From Erythrobacter crassostreae (GTDB lineage: Bacteria > Pseudomonadota > Alphaproteobacteria > Sphingomonadales > Sphingomonadaceae), in NCBI RefSeq assembly GCF_019204045.1, contig NZ_JAGSPC010000001.1, positions 682,001 to 746,000 on the forward strand: a DNA stretch of 64,000 bases, in the 5' to 3' direction. Shown piece after piece: positions 18,166-27,252 of this stretch. Below the pieces are notes generated by a model. The model was not told the origin of the DNA. It made no database searches and saw only the letters and a program-made list of their open reading frames with translations. The position numbers and the translations under genes are program-made. Within the stretch, counting starts at the first letter, position 1. Every line of letters begins with the position of its first letter.

Positions 18166-18204
18166 GGCGTCACATATGACGCAGAAAAGTTACCGAATAC
18201 AGCC

Positions 18205-18696
18205 CTAACCCGCGCTCACCGGATCACCGCAATTCGGATCATGCAAGACGGTGTGGCGTCGCATTGCCATTCTAGCCAGCCGTTCGACCTGCACCTTGCG
18301 CCGGGCTGCTGCCAGCGGGTCTAAAGGGGCATGGCGCAGAATCTCTGCATCATAGCCATCGCCGACAATCACTCCGCAGGCGTCAGGCCGGTAGCCCTCG
18401 GTCTCCAAAGGACCGCGATCAAGTCTTGGGGGCACCCCCCAGAAAAAGCGGTCGCAAAATTCGAGATAATCGGGCCACTTGGTATCGCCGAGCAGATCGC
18501 CGCGCGCGACTTTGATTTCCACGATTACAATCAGACCTTTGGCATCGACACCCATGAGGTCGGCCCGCCGCCCGTTTTTCAATGGCACTTCGGTCAGGCA
18601 CCAGATATCGTTGCGCGCAAACAGGCGCATGATACCGCGCGCTACGTCTTGCGCGGTGGCGGGCGAGTCAATCGTTTCAGAAGTCGGTGTGATCAT
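18205..18696 (-). CDS. mmcB: MmcB-family DNA repair protein
   Basis: Starting at the ATG at 18696 gives 163 residues. The PD-(D/E)XK-like core is visible as RRADLMGVD, then IVEIKVARGDLLGD and KWPDYLEFCDRFFWGVP. This matches MmcB, the mitomycin C-induced repair protein described in Caulobacter. The ATG six codons upstream falls inside a perfect SOS box (18709-18723), which favours the shorter start and predicts LexA control. It is transcribed alone. Confidence 0.88.
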   Translation of the reverse strand: MITPTSETIDSPATAQDVARGIMRLFARNDIWCLTEVPLKNGRRADLMGVDAKGLIVIVEIKVARGDLLGDTKWPDYLEFCDRFFWGVPPRLDRGPLETEGYRPDACGVIVGDGYDAEILRHAPLDPLAAARRKVQVERLARMAMRRHTVLHDPNCGDPVSAG

Positions 18697-18708
18697 GCAC
18701 CATGGTTG

Positions 18709-18723
18709 GAACATACCACGAAC
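18709..18723 (-). promoter_or_regulatory. LexA (SOS) box of mmcB
   Basis: On the - strand the sequence is GTTC, seven bases, GTTC, an exact match to the alphaproteobacterial LexA operator GTTC-N7-GTTC. It ends 12 bases before the mmcB ATG, where it would block transcription start. Confidence 0.85.
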
Positions 18724-18740
18724 AAGGTCAAGCTACCCGG

Positions 18741-19142
18741 TCAGATTCGGGCTACCGAGCGCCTATCGGTTACGAGCAAGTGCAACACACCCTCGCGCGC
18801 AGCATGAAACTCTCGCCATAAGGCCAGAGCGGGCGCGTTCGCATCCATTCCGCGGGATGTAATCACTTTCAGTGCGGTCAATCCGGGCTGCATCATCGCA
18901 TCAATATCCTCGATGCTCTGCCACGCCAGCTCGCGTTGCCACTCATCCGCATTCCCAAGTATTGTTGCAAACGCCGCGCCGTCGGTCTGCGATGCTTCCG
19001 GGGCTAGCTGTGCAAGAGTTGCTAGCTCAGCAGCCTTGCGGTGCAGGTCTTCCCAGCGCTGCGCAAGCGATCCAACGGGCCGTGCGGCCTGCTCGGCAGT
19101 CGCGCGCATCACGCGCATCTGTTCTGGTGGTAAAGCTGACAT
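18741..19142 (-). CDS. Hypothetical protein
   Basis: A 133-residue, predominantly helical Ala-rich protein with no signal peptide or membrane segment. No family was recognised. Composition is like neighbouring core genes. It is the last protein gene before tRNA-Arg and the island boundary. Confidence 0.55.
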   Translation of the reverse strand: MSALPPEQMRVMRATAEQAARPVGSLAQRWEDLHRKAAELATLAQLAPEASQTDGAAFATILGNADEWQRELAWQSIEDIDAMMQPGLTALKVITSRGMDANAPALALWREFHAAREGVLHLLVTDRRSVARI

Positions 19143-19285
19143 GGTTCGGAGGTTAGACGCGAACGCCTTGTTTTTTCGTTAAGCTCAAAACTGCCAATTG
19201 ACAGCGAGTGGTGATTATTGGCTGGCGAAGGAGCGCAAGCCTTGCTAATCGGCGCGCCTGGCGCGATCATCGCGTGCGGCAATTA

Positions 19286-19362
<77 letters not shown>

Positions 19363-20032
19363 GTTTTTCAATGGTTTAGTGATGCTCCGCTCGTTGCGTA
19401 TGGAATGAGTATGGAAAACAGGGGGTCTGGCTGGCTCGACTTCCCGGTGGCCCGCCGAGCTCATAATCCGGTACCTTGGCGTGGCTAGCGGTTTGGATAA
19501 TCGCGGATTCTACCTGCCGGATGCACCCACATGAAGCGCTAGTTGAACGCTTATTCTCCGACTGGGCGTATTCTGAGCGATAGTTTCAGTTGGAAGTTAC
19601 AGTTTGGGTCAGAGCGAATTGGTTCTTGAGACGACCAAATGTGTGGATCGCAAACAACTCGCCTTCATTGGCGGATTTCAATCTTAACTTCAACGACTTG
19701 TCGCGCGGTGAGTTGGCTGCGGATCGGTGCAACGCTGCTCAACTCGTTGGCGGGTTGTTTCCGCCCAAACCGCATTTCATCAATGACTAGAATGGCTTAC
19801 GCCCCGAATTCGCGGGGTAGGGTGTGCTCGCCAGATTCCGATTAACGCCAGTATGTCGGAGTCTTATCAAGGTCCTCCGCTAAAGGGCATTGACAGTAGA
19901 TGCACTGAACGTGAGCGGCGCGGCGAATGAGCGCAAGCGTATGACCGCTTTGCGCCTCAACCCAAGACGTAGCGATTCCAGATCTTAGCTACCAATAGCG
20001 GACATTCTTCTCGGCCATTCCGGCCAAGGAGA
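19363..20032. other. Non-coding left end of the island
   Basis: About 670 bases without a supportable gene. Short open frames here show no domain or ribosome-binding site. The last about 70 bases (from about 19965) are conserved upstream of the decayed integrase copy at 40380-40445, including an AGCGGACATTC phrase and the GGCCATTCCGGCC / AAGGAG leader. They probably carry the promoter and leader of the small recombinase gene. Confidence 0.5.
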
Positions 20033-20038
20033 ATGAAG

Positions 20039-20671
20039 ATGACTTACTCACAATTTGATCCCGCAGCTCAGAACCGAGTTCCGTGGAATTTCGGCGCGAA
20101 GATTGGTCCCAAACGACCTTTCACCCAGAAACAAATCTGGGCAGTTAGGTTCTTTCTTGATCGCGAAGAGCGCATTCGTGATCGGGCGCTCTTTGATCTA
20201 GCAATCGACAGCAAATTGCGAGGCTGTGACCTAGTCGAACTTAAGATTGGCGATCTCGTGAGCGGCCCAGACATCAGAAAGCGAGCTGCGATCACCCAAC
20301 GCAAGACTGGAAGGCCCGTTCAGTTTGAGATCGCAGCTGACGCGCGTGATAGTTTGTTTGCATGGCTCGAACTTCGAGGCGGCTCAGTTGAGGACTTTGT
20401 GTTCCCTAGTTGGATCGATCATTCGCGGCATTTAAGCACTCGCCAGTACGCTCGGCTAGTTGACGAGTGGGTCGAGGCGATCGGATTGCGACCTGAGGAG
20501 TATGGCACTCACTCGCTGCGACGGACAAAGGCCTCGATCATTTACAAGGCGACGGGGAACATCCGCGCGATCCAGATCCTTCTGGGTCACTCGAAGATCG
20601 AGAACACGGTCCGATACCTCGGGGTCGACATTGAGGACGCTCTTACGCTAGCCGAGAAGACCGAGATCTGA
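20039..20671 (+). CDS. Minimal tyrosine recombinase (integrase catalytic domain only)
   Basis: A 210-residue protein that is nearly all catalytic domain. The catalytic set is visible: Arg in SKLRGCDL, Lys in RKTGRPV, H-x-x-R in HSLRRT, His in LLGHSK and the nucleophile Tyr in VRYLGV. There is no arm-binding or full core-binding N-terminal domain. The start is set by AAGGAG at 20026-20031, seven bases before the ATG at 20039; an earlier ATG at 20033 is too close. A decayed inverted copy lies at 40070-40379. Likely role: excision, integration or rearrangement of cassette DNA. Confidence 0.85.
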   Translation: MTYSQFDPAAQNRVPWNFGAKIGPKRPFTQKQIWAVRFFLDREERIRDRALFDLAIDSKLRGCDLVELKIGDLVSGPDIRKRAAITQRKTGRPVQFEIAADARDSLFAWLELRGGSVEDFVFPSWIDHSRHLSTRQYARLVDEWVEAIGLRPEEYGTHSLRRTKASIIYKATGNIRAIQILLGHSKIENTVRYLGVDIEDALTLAEKTEI

Positions 20672-21081
20672 CCGGTGTTGGGCGCTGGCTCTTAATGGGC
20701 TGGCGTCCGCAATTGGGGGTGAATGCGGTTATTGGTCACCACAGCCAGCCTGGTCGCTTCAGCGATACGTTGAAGTAGCGGAATGGATTGGCCGGTGTGC
20801 GAGGTCTAAGCATACGCCTTGCCCTAGCCCAATCGCTTCATTTCTCAATCAGGCACATTTGCTCTGACAGTACCCCGAGCACTCCAGACAGGCGCAAGTT
20901 TGATTGTAAACATAGAGGTCCAATCTCGCGGCTGGCACCGCACTATGGGTGTCCACTGGCATCGAAACGCATGTCAAGAGCGCTCAGCTGCGCAACTAGA
21001 CTGTTCTTGTATAATGTCAGGAGTAATGGCTAGCTGTAATGAATTCTGAAATCGCGCAGTAGCGCCACCACCGCCAATCGA
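20672..21081. other. Intergenic region before the response-regulator/CHAT operon
   Basis: About 410 bases with no convincing gene. It presumably holds the operon promoter, but no clear consensus elements were found. Confidence 0.4.
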
Positions 21082-21834
21082 ATGCGTAGCACGATGATAA
21101 ATTCACGGCCAATCTCCATCCTTCTTGCTGAAGATGAACCTGCAATGCGCGCATATCTGTCCAACGCACTATTGCGGCAGGACTACTTTGTATACATCGC
21201 GGACAGCGGCCTCGATGCGCTAATGATGTATGAGTTTCTTCAGGGAGAAATCGACCTGCTTGTGACTGATATTGTGATGCCCATGATGGACGGAATTGAA
21301 CTGGCGCAAAGGCTAAAACAACGCTACCCAAACTCCTTTAATTGCGTATTTTGCACTGGATTTGCTGCGGCGTCTTTGAGGGCCGAAGAAGAATTTGGAA
21401 GCAATTCCATTCTTACAAAACCATTCCATTTGCGCACATTTATTGAAGTTGTCGAAAGTAAGCTAAATCGTTGGGAGTCATTGGACGCCCGAAAGCCAAT
21501 CAATCAAAGAAAAGGGGGAAATGAAATTGACTTAAGCCACGTCGGCTATGGCGAAATTTTCCCTTTCGACCCGAAAGACCTCTTCTGCGACAACGCACAG
21601 TTCTTTGCAGAATTGGAGTTTCTTGGTTGCACGGCAGAATCTAGGAGCGCGCTGGTGAGAGCGATTGAATTGGATCAAGGAGATTCGCGACGGCCGAGAC
21701 TTGGTCACCAGACACAGGTCTGGCTTTCGGCTACCGCCCTTGATCTTCAAACCGCCCTATCGGCTGAAGAGCGGGCATTGTCACTCGGAAAGCTCTTCCA
21801 ACTATCAATGGGTTTCTTTGGGCATTTTAGATGA
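21082..21834 (+). CDS. Response regulator with novel C-terminal domain, coupled to a CHAT protease
   Basis: A 250-residue protein. Residues about 11-128 form a receiver domain: acidic pair E17/D18, phosphoacceptor D63 (LVTDIVMPMMDG), T92 and K113 (LTKPF). The remaining about 120 residues match no output domain I know: no HTH, GGDEF, EAL or kinase motif. The start could also be the ATG at 21094. Its stop overlaps the next start by four bases, so the CHAT protein is its likely partner. No histidine kinase is adjacent. G+C looks lower than in the flanking chromosome, suggesting transfer. Confidence 0.8.
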   Translation: MRSTMINSRPISILLAEDEPAMRAYLSNALLRQDYFVYIADSGLDALMMYEFLQGEIDLLVTDIVMPMMDGIELAQRLKQRYPNSFNCVFCTGFAAASLRAEEEFGSNSILTKPFHLRTFIEVVESKLNRWESLDARKPINQRKGGNEIDLSHVGYGEIFPFDPKDLFCDNAQFFAELEFLGCTAESRSALVRAIELDQGDSRRPRLGHQTQVWLSATALDLQTALSAEERALSLGKLFQLSMGFFGHFR

Positions 21835-23027
21835 CGATTAACGACCTAAGCACATTAATTATCATGAGCTCACCCGAGGGCGCGGAGCGACTCAGGGTTG
21901 ATGTAGAGGCGCGCGTACTGGAGGCAATCGCGGACAAATCAGCTCGAACCATTAGCCCTTTTAAGATCATCCATGCAGCTCGGCCCAAAGATGTGTTCGA
22001 GGCTCTTTCGGCAAAACCTTATTCCTGTGTGCAATTTTCAGGACATGGTTCGCCATCAAGTGTCTTTCTAGAGGACAACGAAACAGCTTCCGGCACAGCT
22101 ATCGGTTTAGATGTGTTGGAACGAATACTAATTGCAGCCCAACCGCATCTATCCGTTGTAGTTTTCATGTCTTGCTACTCGGCAGAGATGGCGGATTCTC
22201 TGATTCAGTCCGTGCCGATAATCATTTCTTGCGACGGACCTGCAGACGACAGCGAGTGCGTATCGTTTCTTGAGCGTTTCTATACTGCACTGTTTAACTC
22301 CAACGATGTTGAGTCTTCATTTCAACGTGCTCAGGCCGCAACTTACGCGGGCAAAATTCAACCCATCCTCCAACGGCGTTCAAACCTGAGCGAGAACAAT
22401 CCGTCGCTCATTAGAGTGGACTCGCGCATGGGATATGTTCTCTACGTAGACGTTTCGAATGTGCAGGATCAGGCACAGGAATTCGGGATGTCGACTGACG
22501 AGTTACTGAGGCTCGTCGCTCGTAAAATTCGTTACCACCGATGGGCTTTTCGGTACCCGCGTGACAGAGCCTTGTTCCCTGTGGGCCATCTGTTTGGCCA
22601 CTTCTCCTGGACGAACGCGCAAGACGTTGTTCGCTGCGATCAGCTTTACAGCTTGAGCTCAGAGGTAGAGGACGATGCATGCGCAGCCTGGATTGAACTG
22701 ATGATGCGATACCACGATTGCTATGTTGCTGATTACAGAAGCCCAACACAGGATATGAGGCTGAACGAAAGATCCAGCTTAGACGATGCGATAGCAACAA
22801 TAGAGCGCCTAAATGCGAACTTCTTTTATGGTGCCTATTTCGCACTTATGTGTGACTACGCCCCTGAAAGCGCGAGAATGGCTCGTTCGATTTGCTTAAC
22901 TTCGATCAAAATCGCTCGAGAAAAGCTGATCATAAATGACACTGCAGGAAGCATTCAAAATTTGGAGGCGGCGCTCAGTGCGATTCACGATCTAATCGAG
23001 GGATTTGGCAGGAAAGTACTGAAGTGA
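21831..23027 (+). CDS. CHAT-domain (caspase-like) protease, candidate defence effector
   Basis: A 398-residue protein. Residues about 1-175 form a caspase/CHAT domain with the His-Cys dyad: H72 in VQFSGHGSPSS and C115 in VVVFMSCYSAEM. A strand then a helix follow (IISCDGPADD, FLERFYTALF), typical of CHAT proteins. Residues about 205-398 are helical and unassigned. Related proteases act in bacterial immunity and abortive infection (for example Craspase TPR-CHAT), cleaving partner proteins. Gene overlap with the receiver-domain protein implies a regulated pair. Both catalytic residues are present. The target is unknown. Confidence 0.82.
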   Translation: MTINDLSTLIIMSSPEGAERLRVDVEARVLEAIADKSARTISPFKIIHAARPKDVFEALSAKPYSCVQFSGHGSPSSVFLEDNETASGTAIGLDVLERILIAAQPHLSVVVFMSCYSAEMADSLIQSVPIIISCDGPADDSECVSFLERFYTALFNSNDVESSFQRAQAATYAGKIQPILQRRSNLSENNPSLIRVDSRMGYVLYVDVSNVQDQAQEFGMSTDELLRLVARKIRYHRWAFRYPRDRALFPVGHLFGHFSWTNAQDVVRCDQLYSLSSEVEDDACAAWIELMMRYHDCYVADYRSPTQDMRLNERSSLDDAIATIERLNANFFYGAYFALMCDYAPESARMARSICLTSIKIAREKLIINDTAGSIQNLEAALSAIHDLIEGFGRKVLK

Positions 23028-23406
23028 CCTTTCTTCGACCCGCCTCGCGGATTTGAGTTCACCAATTGGAGCACTGCCGATGTTTCAGCGAGTCATCGAA
23101 CCTCTAGTTCGGATTCGCCGGTAACCGCCGTTACGTCGAGCGGCAGGAAGTGGGTCGACAGCTGACTGTCCGCTTTTGGCGAGCCCAGACTCGAAAGCAG
23201 TCGCTTAGCCGCCTGACTATGTCTGTTTGACCTCGAACGTCCAGCCAATCGTATTTTGAGGGGGCGAAGTTGCACAGCGTTGTCGAACGAATTGACAGTG
23301 TGGGCAATAAGACTTGTAGAAAGCTTCGGCTGGATGCGCATTTCTGCTCCTTATTGACTAATTATACAATACGTGGCAACTCTCTTCCCATAAGGGGAGA
23401 GGAAGC
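23028..23406. other. Intergenic region upstream of TonB receptor
   Basis: About 380 bases. A short minus-strand open frame (23093-23341) has no domain or start signal and is not accepted. The 3' part carries a candidate operator/promoter (23351-23376) and an AGGGGAGAGGAAGC ribosome-binding region just before the TonB receptor ATG. Confidence 0.5.
23351..23376. promoter_or_regulatory. Candidate TetR operator / promoter element (copy 1)
   Basis: The core TTGACTAATTATACAA has an imperfect dyad (TTG-N10-CAA around AATT). A very similar element, CTGACGAATAATACAA followed by the same TA-GTGG context, lies at 30168-30192. Both sit in front of genes of one cluster that includes a TetR regulator. Confidence 0.5.
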
Positions 23407-25755
23407 ATGACAAACAATCTCAAAGCACCATTGTGCTCATTTTTCGCTCTGGCTTCAGCACTCGCTGCGTCGCCAGCTGTAGCTCAGGACGGCGAAAGCG
23501 AAGCTGTGTCTCAAGATGAGGGCAACGTCATCATAGTGACGGCCCAGTTGCGAGAAGAGGATATCCAAGATGTTCCGATCTCGATTACCGCCATTACTTC
23601 GGAAACGCTGTTGGCGGCGCGGATCGAGGACTCGCAGGATCTCCAGTTCAATTCGCCTAACGTCATTTTGTCGGCCAACCGCAATCTGACGATCCGGGGT
23701 GTCGGTTCCCAGAGCTTTGGCGGCAGCGCGGACACGAATATTGGCGTGCTCGTAAACGGCGTGTTCTTGCAGCAAGGCAGTACATTCGGCGAGTTTTTTG
23801 ACCTTGAGCGGATTGAGATTTTGCGCGGGCCGCAAGGCACGCTCTTTGGCCGCAACACAACAGGTGGTGCGATCAACATTGTGAACAAAAGGCCGACGGA
23901 CCAGTTCGAAGGCTATGCGCAGCTTCAACTGGAGAACTTTGATGGTGTTCGCGCCGAAGCCGCTATCAACCTGCCAATTGCCGATGGGCTTTATCAGCGT
24001 TTCTCCGCCCATGTTCTGAAACGCGATGGCTATACGCTTAATCTCAAAAACGATCAGCGTATCGATGGGCGTGACCAATACAGCCTACGCTCGAGCACCC
24101 GCTTCGAGCCGACCGAAACGACAACGGTTGACCTGGTATTGAATTACTTCCGCGAGGACTCCAACCGCGCAAATGCCGTCAAAAGCCTGTGCACCCCCGA
24201 TACGACTTTCGGGTGCTCATCGCAGACTGTTGATTTCGACTTCCCAGATGCGTTTGGTCTTGATGGGCTGCTAGGCGGCGCGGTGCGGCCCAGTACGTTT
24301 TCCGATAACCCCACCGATTTGCGCGAAGTGCGCATCGATATCGAGCCGGAGCAAGACATTGAGGATTTCCTCGCAACGCTTCAGATCGAACAGGAGTTAG
24401 GTGCGCTCACGCTGACGTCTGTCACTGGCTACCGCGTTGGAGATAATGCCTCTTTTCGAGATTTCGATCAGGGAACACGGCCTGGTGCTTTTGAACCAGG
24501 AACATACACGACCGCATTCGGTCCGCTGACTGTTGCCGATGCGGGCAACGGCAACGGGGTGTTGACCTACAACCTCCGTAATCAGGGTGAGGCGGTCACG
24601 ACGACTGATTATCGCACGTCTCAGGAGGCGTTTGGCAAGCGCGAGCAATTTAGCCAGGAATTACGGCTCGGATCCGACTTTGATGGCCCTTTCAACTTTC
24701 TTGTGGGTGGGTATTATCTGTGGGCTGAAAGTTCGGGCGAGGTCACAACATATCTGCCTGTATCGCGCACCCTTGGCTTTACCACCAGCGGGAATACCAG
24801 CGACGCCGATGTCGACAGCTACGCTGTTTTTGGTGAGGCCTACTTCGACATTACGCCTGAGCTGAGCATCCTCGGTGGATTGCGGTACACCAAGGACGAC
24901 AAATCGATCACGACCGCGAGTGGCTTCATTGCTTTGGGCGCCCCGTTTGTGGGTGAAGCAGAATTCGACGCCGTCACAGGAAGGGCCAGTGTCAGCTGGC
25001 AACCAACGCCTGATAACAATTTCTACTTCACCTATTCTCGCGGCTTCAAATCGGGCGGATTTAACCCGGGCAATTTGGGGACACCGACCTTCGATTCCGA
25101 AACGATCGATTCCTACGAGCTTGGGACGAAGAACCAATTCATGAATGGTCGTGTGACCGTTAATGCCGCAGTCTTCCAGTACGATTACTCTGATCTGATT
25201 GTTGGGAATATTGTCGGAACGCTGGCCACTAATGTGAACATTCCGTCATCGCGCATTCGCGGGTTTGAACTGGAGGCTGTGGCTGAACCACTAGACGGGC
25301 TGCTACTGGAAGGCTCGCTCGGCCTGCTTGACACCGAGGTGCGCAGCGATTTCCTTTCATCGGATCCTTCTCGCGGTGGCGATTTCTTCCAGTTGCAGGG
25401 CAACTCTCTGCCCAATGCCCCCGAACGTACGCTTAAGCTTGCCGCGGAATACACCTTCCTTGGCGGTAGCAACTGGACCATTCGTCCACGCGTGGACTTT
25501 TACAGCCAGACCGGGTTTTTCAGCCGGGAGTTCAATGTTTCAGCGGACCGGGTTGATGGTTGGGAGCAACTTGACCTGTCTGTTCAATTCGCACTTGAGG
25601 ACAGACCCTGGAGCCTCACTGGATTTGTGAAGAACGTGACCAACAATGACGATATCACATTCCTTGAGGTCAATTCGAACCTTGTTGGAAGTTTCCGCAG
25701 CGCGTTCTTGATCGATCCACGCATTTATGGCGTCGCCCTGCGCGTCGGTTTCTGA
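23407..25755 (+). CDS. TonB-dependent outer-membrane receptor
   Basis: A 782-residue protein with a signal peptide ending at AVAQ, a TonB-box-like VIIVTAQ, a plug domain (SITAITSETL through LRGPQGTLFGRNTTGGAINI) and a beta-barrel ending in the aromatic VGF. It lacks an STN signalling domain, unlike the receptor at 34585. The plug sequence is of the type often seen in Sphingomonadales receptors for hydrophobic or aromatic substrates. The SDR gene follows after 31 bp, and with the operator this suggests uptake of the catabolic module's substrate. Confidence 0.92.
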   Translation: MTNNLKAPLCSFFALASALAASPAVAQDGESEAVSQDEGNVIIVTAQLREEDIQDVPISITAITSETLLAARIEDSQDLQFNSPNVILSANRNLTIRGVGSQSFGGSADTNIGVLVNGVFLQQGSTFGEFFDLERIEILRGPQGTLFGRNTTGGAINIVNKRPTDQFEGYAQLQLENFDGVRAEAAINLPIADGLYQRFSAHVLKRDGYTLNLKNDQRIDGRDQYSLRSSTRFEPTETTTVDLVLNYFREDSNRANAVKSLCTPDTTFGCSSQTVDFDFPDAFGLDGLLGGAVRPSTFSDNPTDLREVRIDIEPEQDIEDFLATLQIEQELGALTLTSVTGYRVGDNASFRDFDQGTRPGAFEPGTYTTAFGPLTVADAGNGNGVLTYNLRNQGEAVTTTDYRTSQEAFGKREQFSQELRLGSDFDGPFNFLVGGYYLWAESSGEVTTYLPVSRTLGFTTSGNTSDADVDSYAVFGEAYFDITPELSILGGLRYTKDDKSITTASGFIALGAPFVGEAEFDAVTGRASVSWQPTPDNNFYFTYSRGFKSGGFNPGNLGTPTFDSETIDSYELGTKNQFMNGRVTVNAAVFQYDYSDLIVGNIVGTLATNVNIPSSRIRGFELEAVAEPLDGLLLEGSLGLLDTEVRSDFLSSDPSRGGDFFQLQGNSLPNAPERTLKLAAEYTFLGGSNWTIRPRVDFYSQTGFFSREFNVSADRVDGWEQLDLSVQFALEDRPWSLTGFVKNVTNNDDITFLEVNSNLVGSFRSAFLIDPRIYGVALRVGF

Positions 25756-25786
25756 TGCAATCATTTATTCAAAGGGGACGCAATTG

Positions 25787-26551
25787 ATGAATGGGTTGTT
25801 CGATTTGCAGGGTCATGTCGCGCTCGTAACGGGCGGGAACACCGGTCTTGGCTTGGGAATGGCGCGGGGGCTCGCGAAGGCGGGCGCAAGTGTCGCGATC
25901 TGGGGGCGCAACTCGGATCGCAACACCGCTGCCGCTAAAGAACTCGCATCGCTGGGAGTGGAGGCGCAAGGGTTTGTTTGCGATGTGACGGACCCTGCCG
26001 CTATCAACGCGGCTATGGAGGCAACGGTTGATCGGTTCGGCAGGCTGGATAGCTGTTTCGCCAATGCTGGCGGATCAGGCGTGCGCAAGCCGTTTGTCAA
26101 TCACACTCCCGCCGATTGGCAATCGACCATAGACTTAAACTTCAATTCTGTGACGGCCACGATGCAGGCCGCCGCGAAGCAATTTATTTCGCAAGGTAGT
26201 GGCGGAAAGCTTATCGTTTCTTCTTCCATTGCGGCATTGATGGGTATTCCAGGTGGCGGTTATTCTGCAACCAAAGCCGCCGTATCCGGTCTCATCCGCA
26301 GCCTCGCAATTGAATTGGCTCCTGCAAATATTCAGGCCAATGCCATACTGCCCGGATTCATTGAAACCGATATGTCAGTTCAAACACCGCAGGCCTTTCA
26401 GGACGCCTGTTTGCGACGCACAGCCTCTGGCAAACTCGGCAATCTTGAAGATATGGAAGGCATCGCGGTCTTCCTTGCCTCTCAGCAGAGCAATCTGGTG
26501 ACTGGTCACTCGCTCGTGATCGATGGAGGGCAATCGATCTTCCCGATGTGA
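25787..26551 (+). CDS. SDR-family NAD(P)-dependent oxidoreductase
   Basis: A 254-residue classical short-chain dehydrogenase. It has the cofactor motif TGGNTGLGLG, the NAG equivalent FANAGGSG, a catalytic Ser in SSSIAALMG with Y-x-x-x-K in YSATKAA, and the C-terminal VTGHSLVIDGG. It oxidises alcohols or reduces ketones; the substrate is unknown. The ATG at 25787 follows an AAAGGGG Shine-Dalgarno. It probably forms an operon with the TonB receptor gene and would act in the cytoplasm on the imported product. Confidence 0.9.
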   Translation: MNGLFDLQGHVALVTGGNTGLGLGMARGLAKAGASVAIWGRNSDRNTAAAKELASLGVEAQGFVCDVTDPAAINAAMEATVDRFGRLDSCFANAGGSGVRKPFVNHTPADWQSTIDLNFNSVTATMQAAAKQFISQGSGGKLIVSSSIAALMGIPGGGYSATKAAVSGLIRSLAIELAPANIQANAILPGFIETDMSVQTPQAFQDACLRRTASGKLGNLEDMEGIAVFLASQQSNLVTGHSLVIDGGQSIFPM

Positions 26552-26561
26552 TTGGCCGCGT

Positions 26562-27206
26562 CTACTCTGACGGCAAGGATTGCTGATTCCGGATGTAGTC
26601 GTCTTTAAGCGAGAGAATGGCACCAACAATCATTTTCACGGTGATGTCTTCGACCTGTTGCCAGCTCATTGTGTGCCGACTTTGATCGCGGAGCAAATAC
26701 ATGCCTGCCGATGCAGGAAGGCCGAAGCTGATATCGACGCCAGCTTGGGCGATATCTGGCGGTAAATCGAGATGTTTTCCGATTATTTCGGCCAGATAAT
26801 CGACGGCTGCATCTCTCCCATATTCGGTTGGATCGTGAACGGCGCTCAGGCTCGGTTCGGCTTGTAGTCGATCAATAATCAACCCGCGCTCATCGATGTA
26901 TTTGATGTAAGCATGGGTAATACCGCGAACGAGCCCCTCAAAAGTCTCCGCACCTTTGGCTGCCTCATTTTGCTCGCGCCGCAGCATGCGCAACTCGCGC
27001 TCCAGCAGCTCACTGAGCAGCACTTCGAGATTTGGGAAGTAGTTATAGACCAGCGATTTGCTGACGCCTGCCGCCTGCGCGATAGAATCCATTGAGATCG
27101 CTGCAACACCGTCGCGCCCTACCATTTCGGCTGCGTGATCCAGGATCGATCGGCGACGTTCTGCCGGATCAAGCCTTGTACGAGATTTTTGCGCTTTGGA
27201 TGCCAT
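26562..27206 (-). CDS. TetR-family transcriptional regulator
   Basis: The ATG at 27206 gives 214 residues. The N-terminal HTH is typical: DPAERRRSILDHAAEM, then MDSIAQAAGVSKSLVYNYFPN. The C-terminal ligand-binding part is helical and divergent. It is the last gene of the minus-strand run dehydrogenase-VOC-tetR and converges on the SDR gene. It is the natural candidate to bind the shared elements at 23351 and 30168. Upstream in-frame Mets lie inside the VOC gene. Confidence 0.9.
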   Translation of the reverse strand: MASKAQKSRTRLDPAERRRSILDHAAEMVGRDGVAAISMDSIAQAAGVSKSLVYNYFPNLEVLLSELLERELRMLRREQNEAAKGAETFEGLVRGITHAYIKYIDERGLIIDRLQAEPSLSAVHDPTEYGRDAAVDYLAEIIGKHLDLPPDIAQAGVDISFGLPASAGMYLLRDQSRHTMSWQQVEDITVKMIVGAILSLKDDYIRNQQSLPSE

Positions 27207-27252
27207 CGCTTCAGCAATAACAAAGGCTGACAAAGAATCCAGCGCTGCCAAA

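Noticed and set aside
23093..23341. 82-residue minus-strand open frame before the TonB receptor
   Set aside because: No recognisable domain or start signal; contains atypical intergenic sequence.
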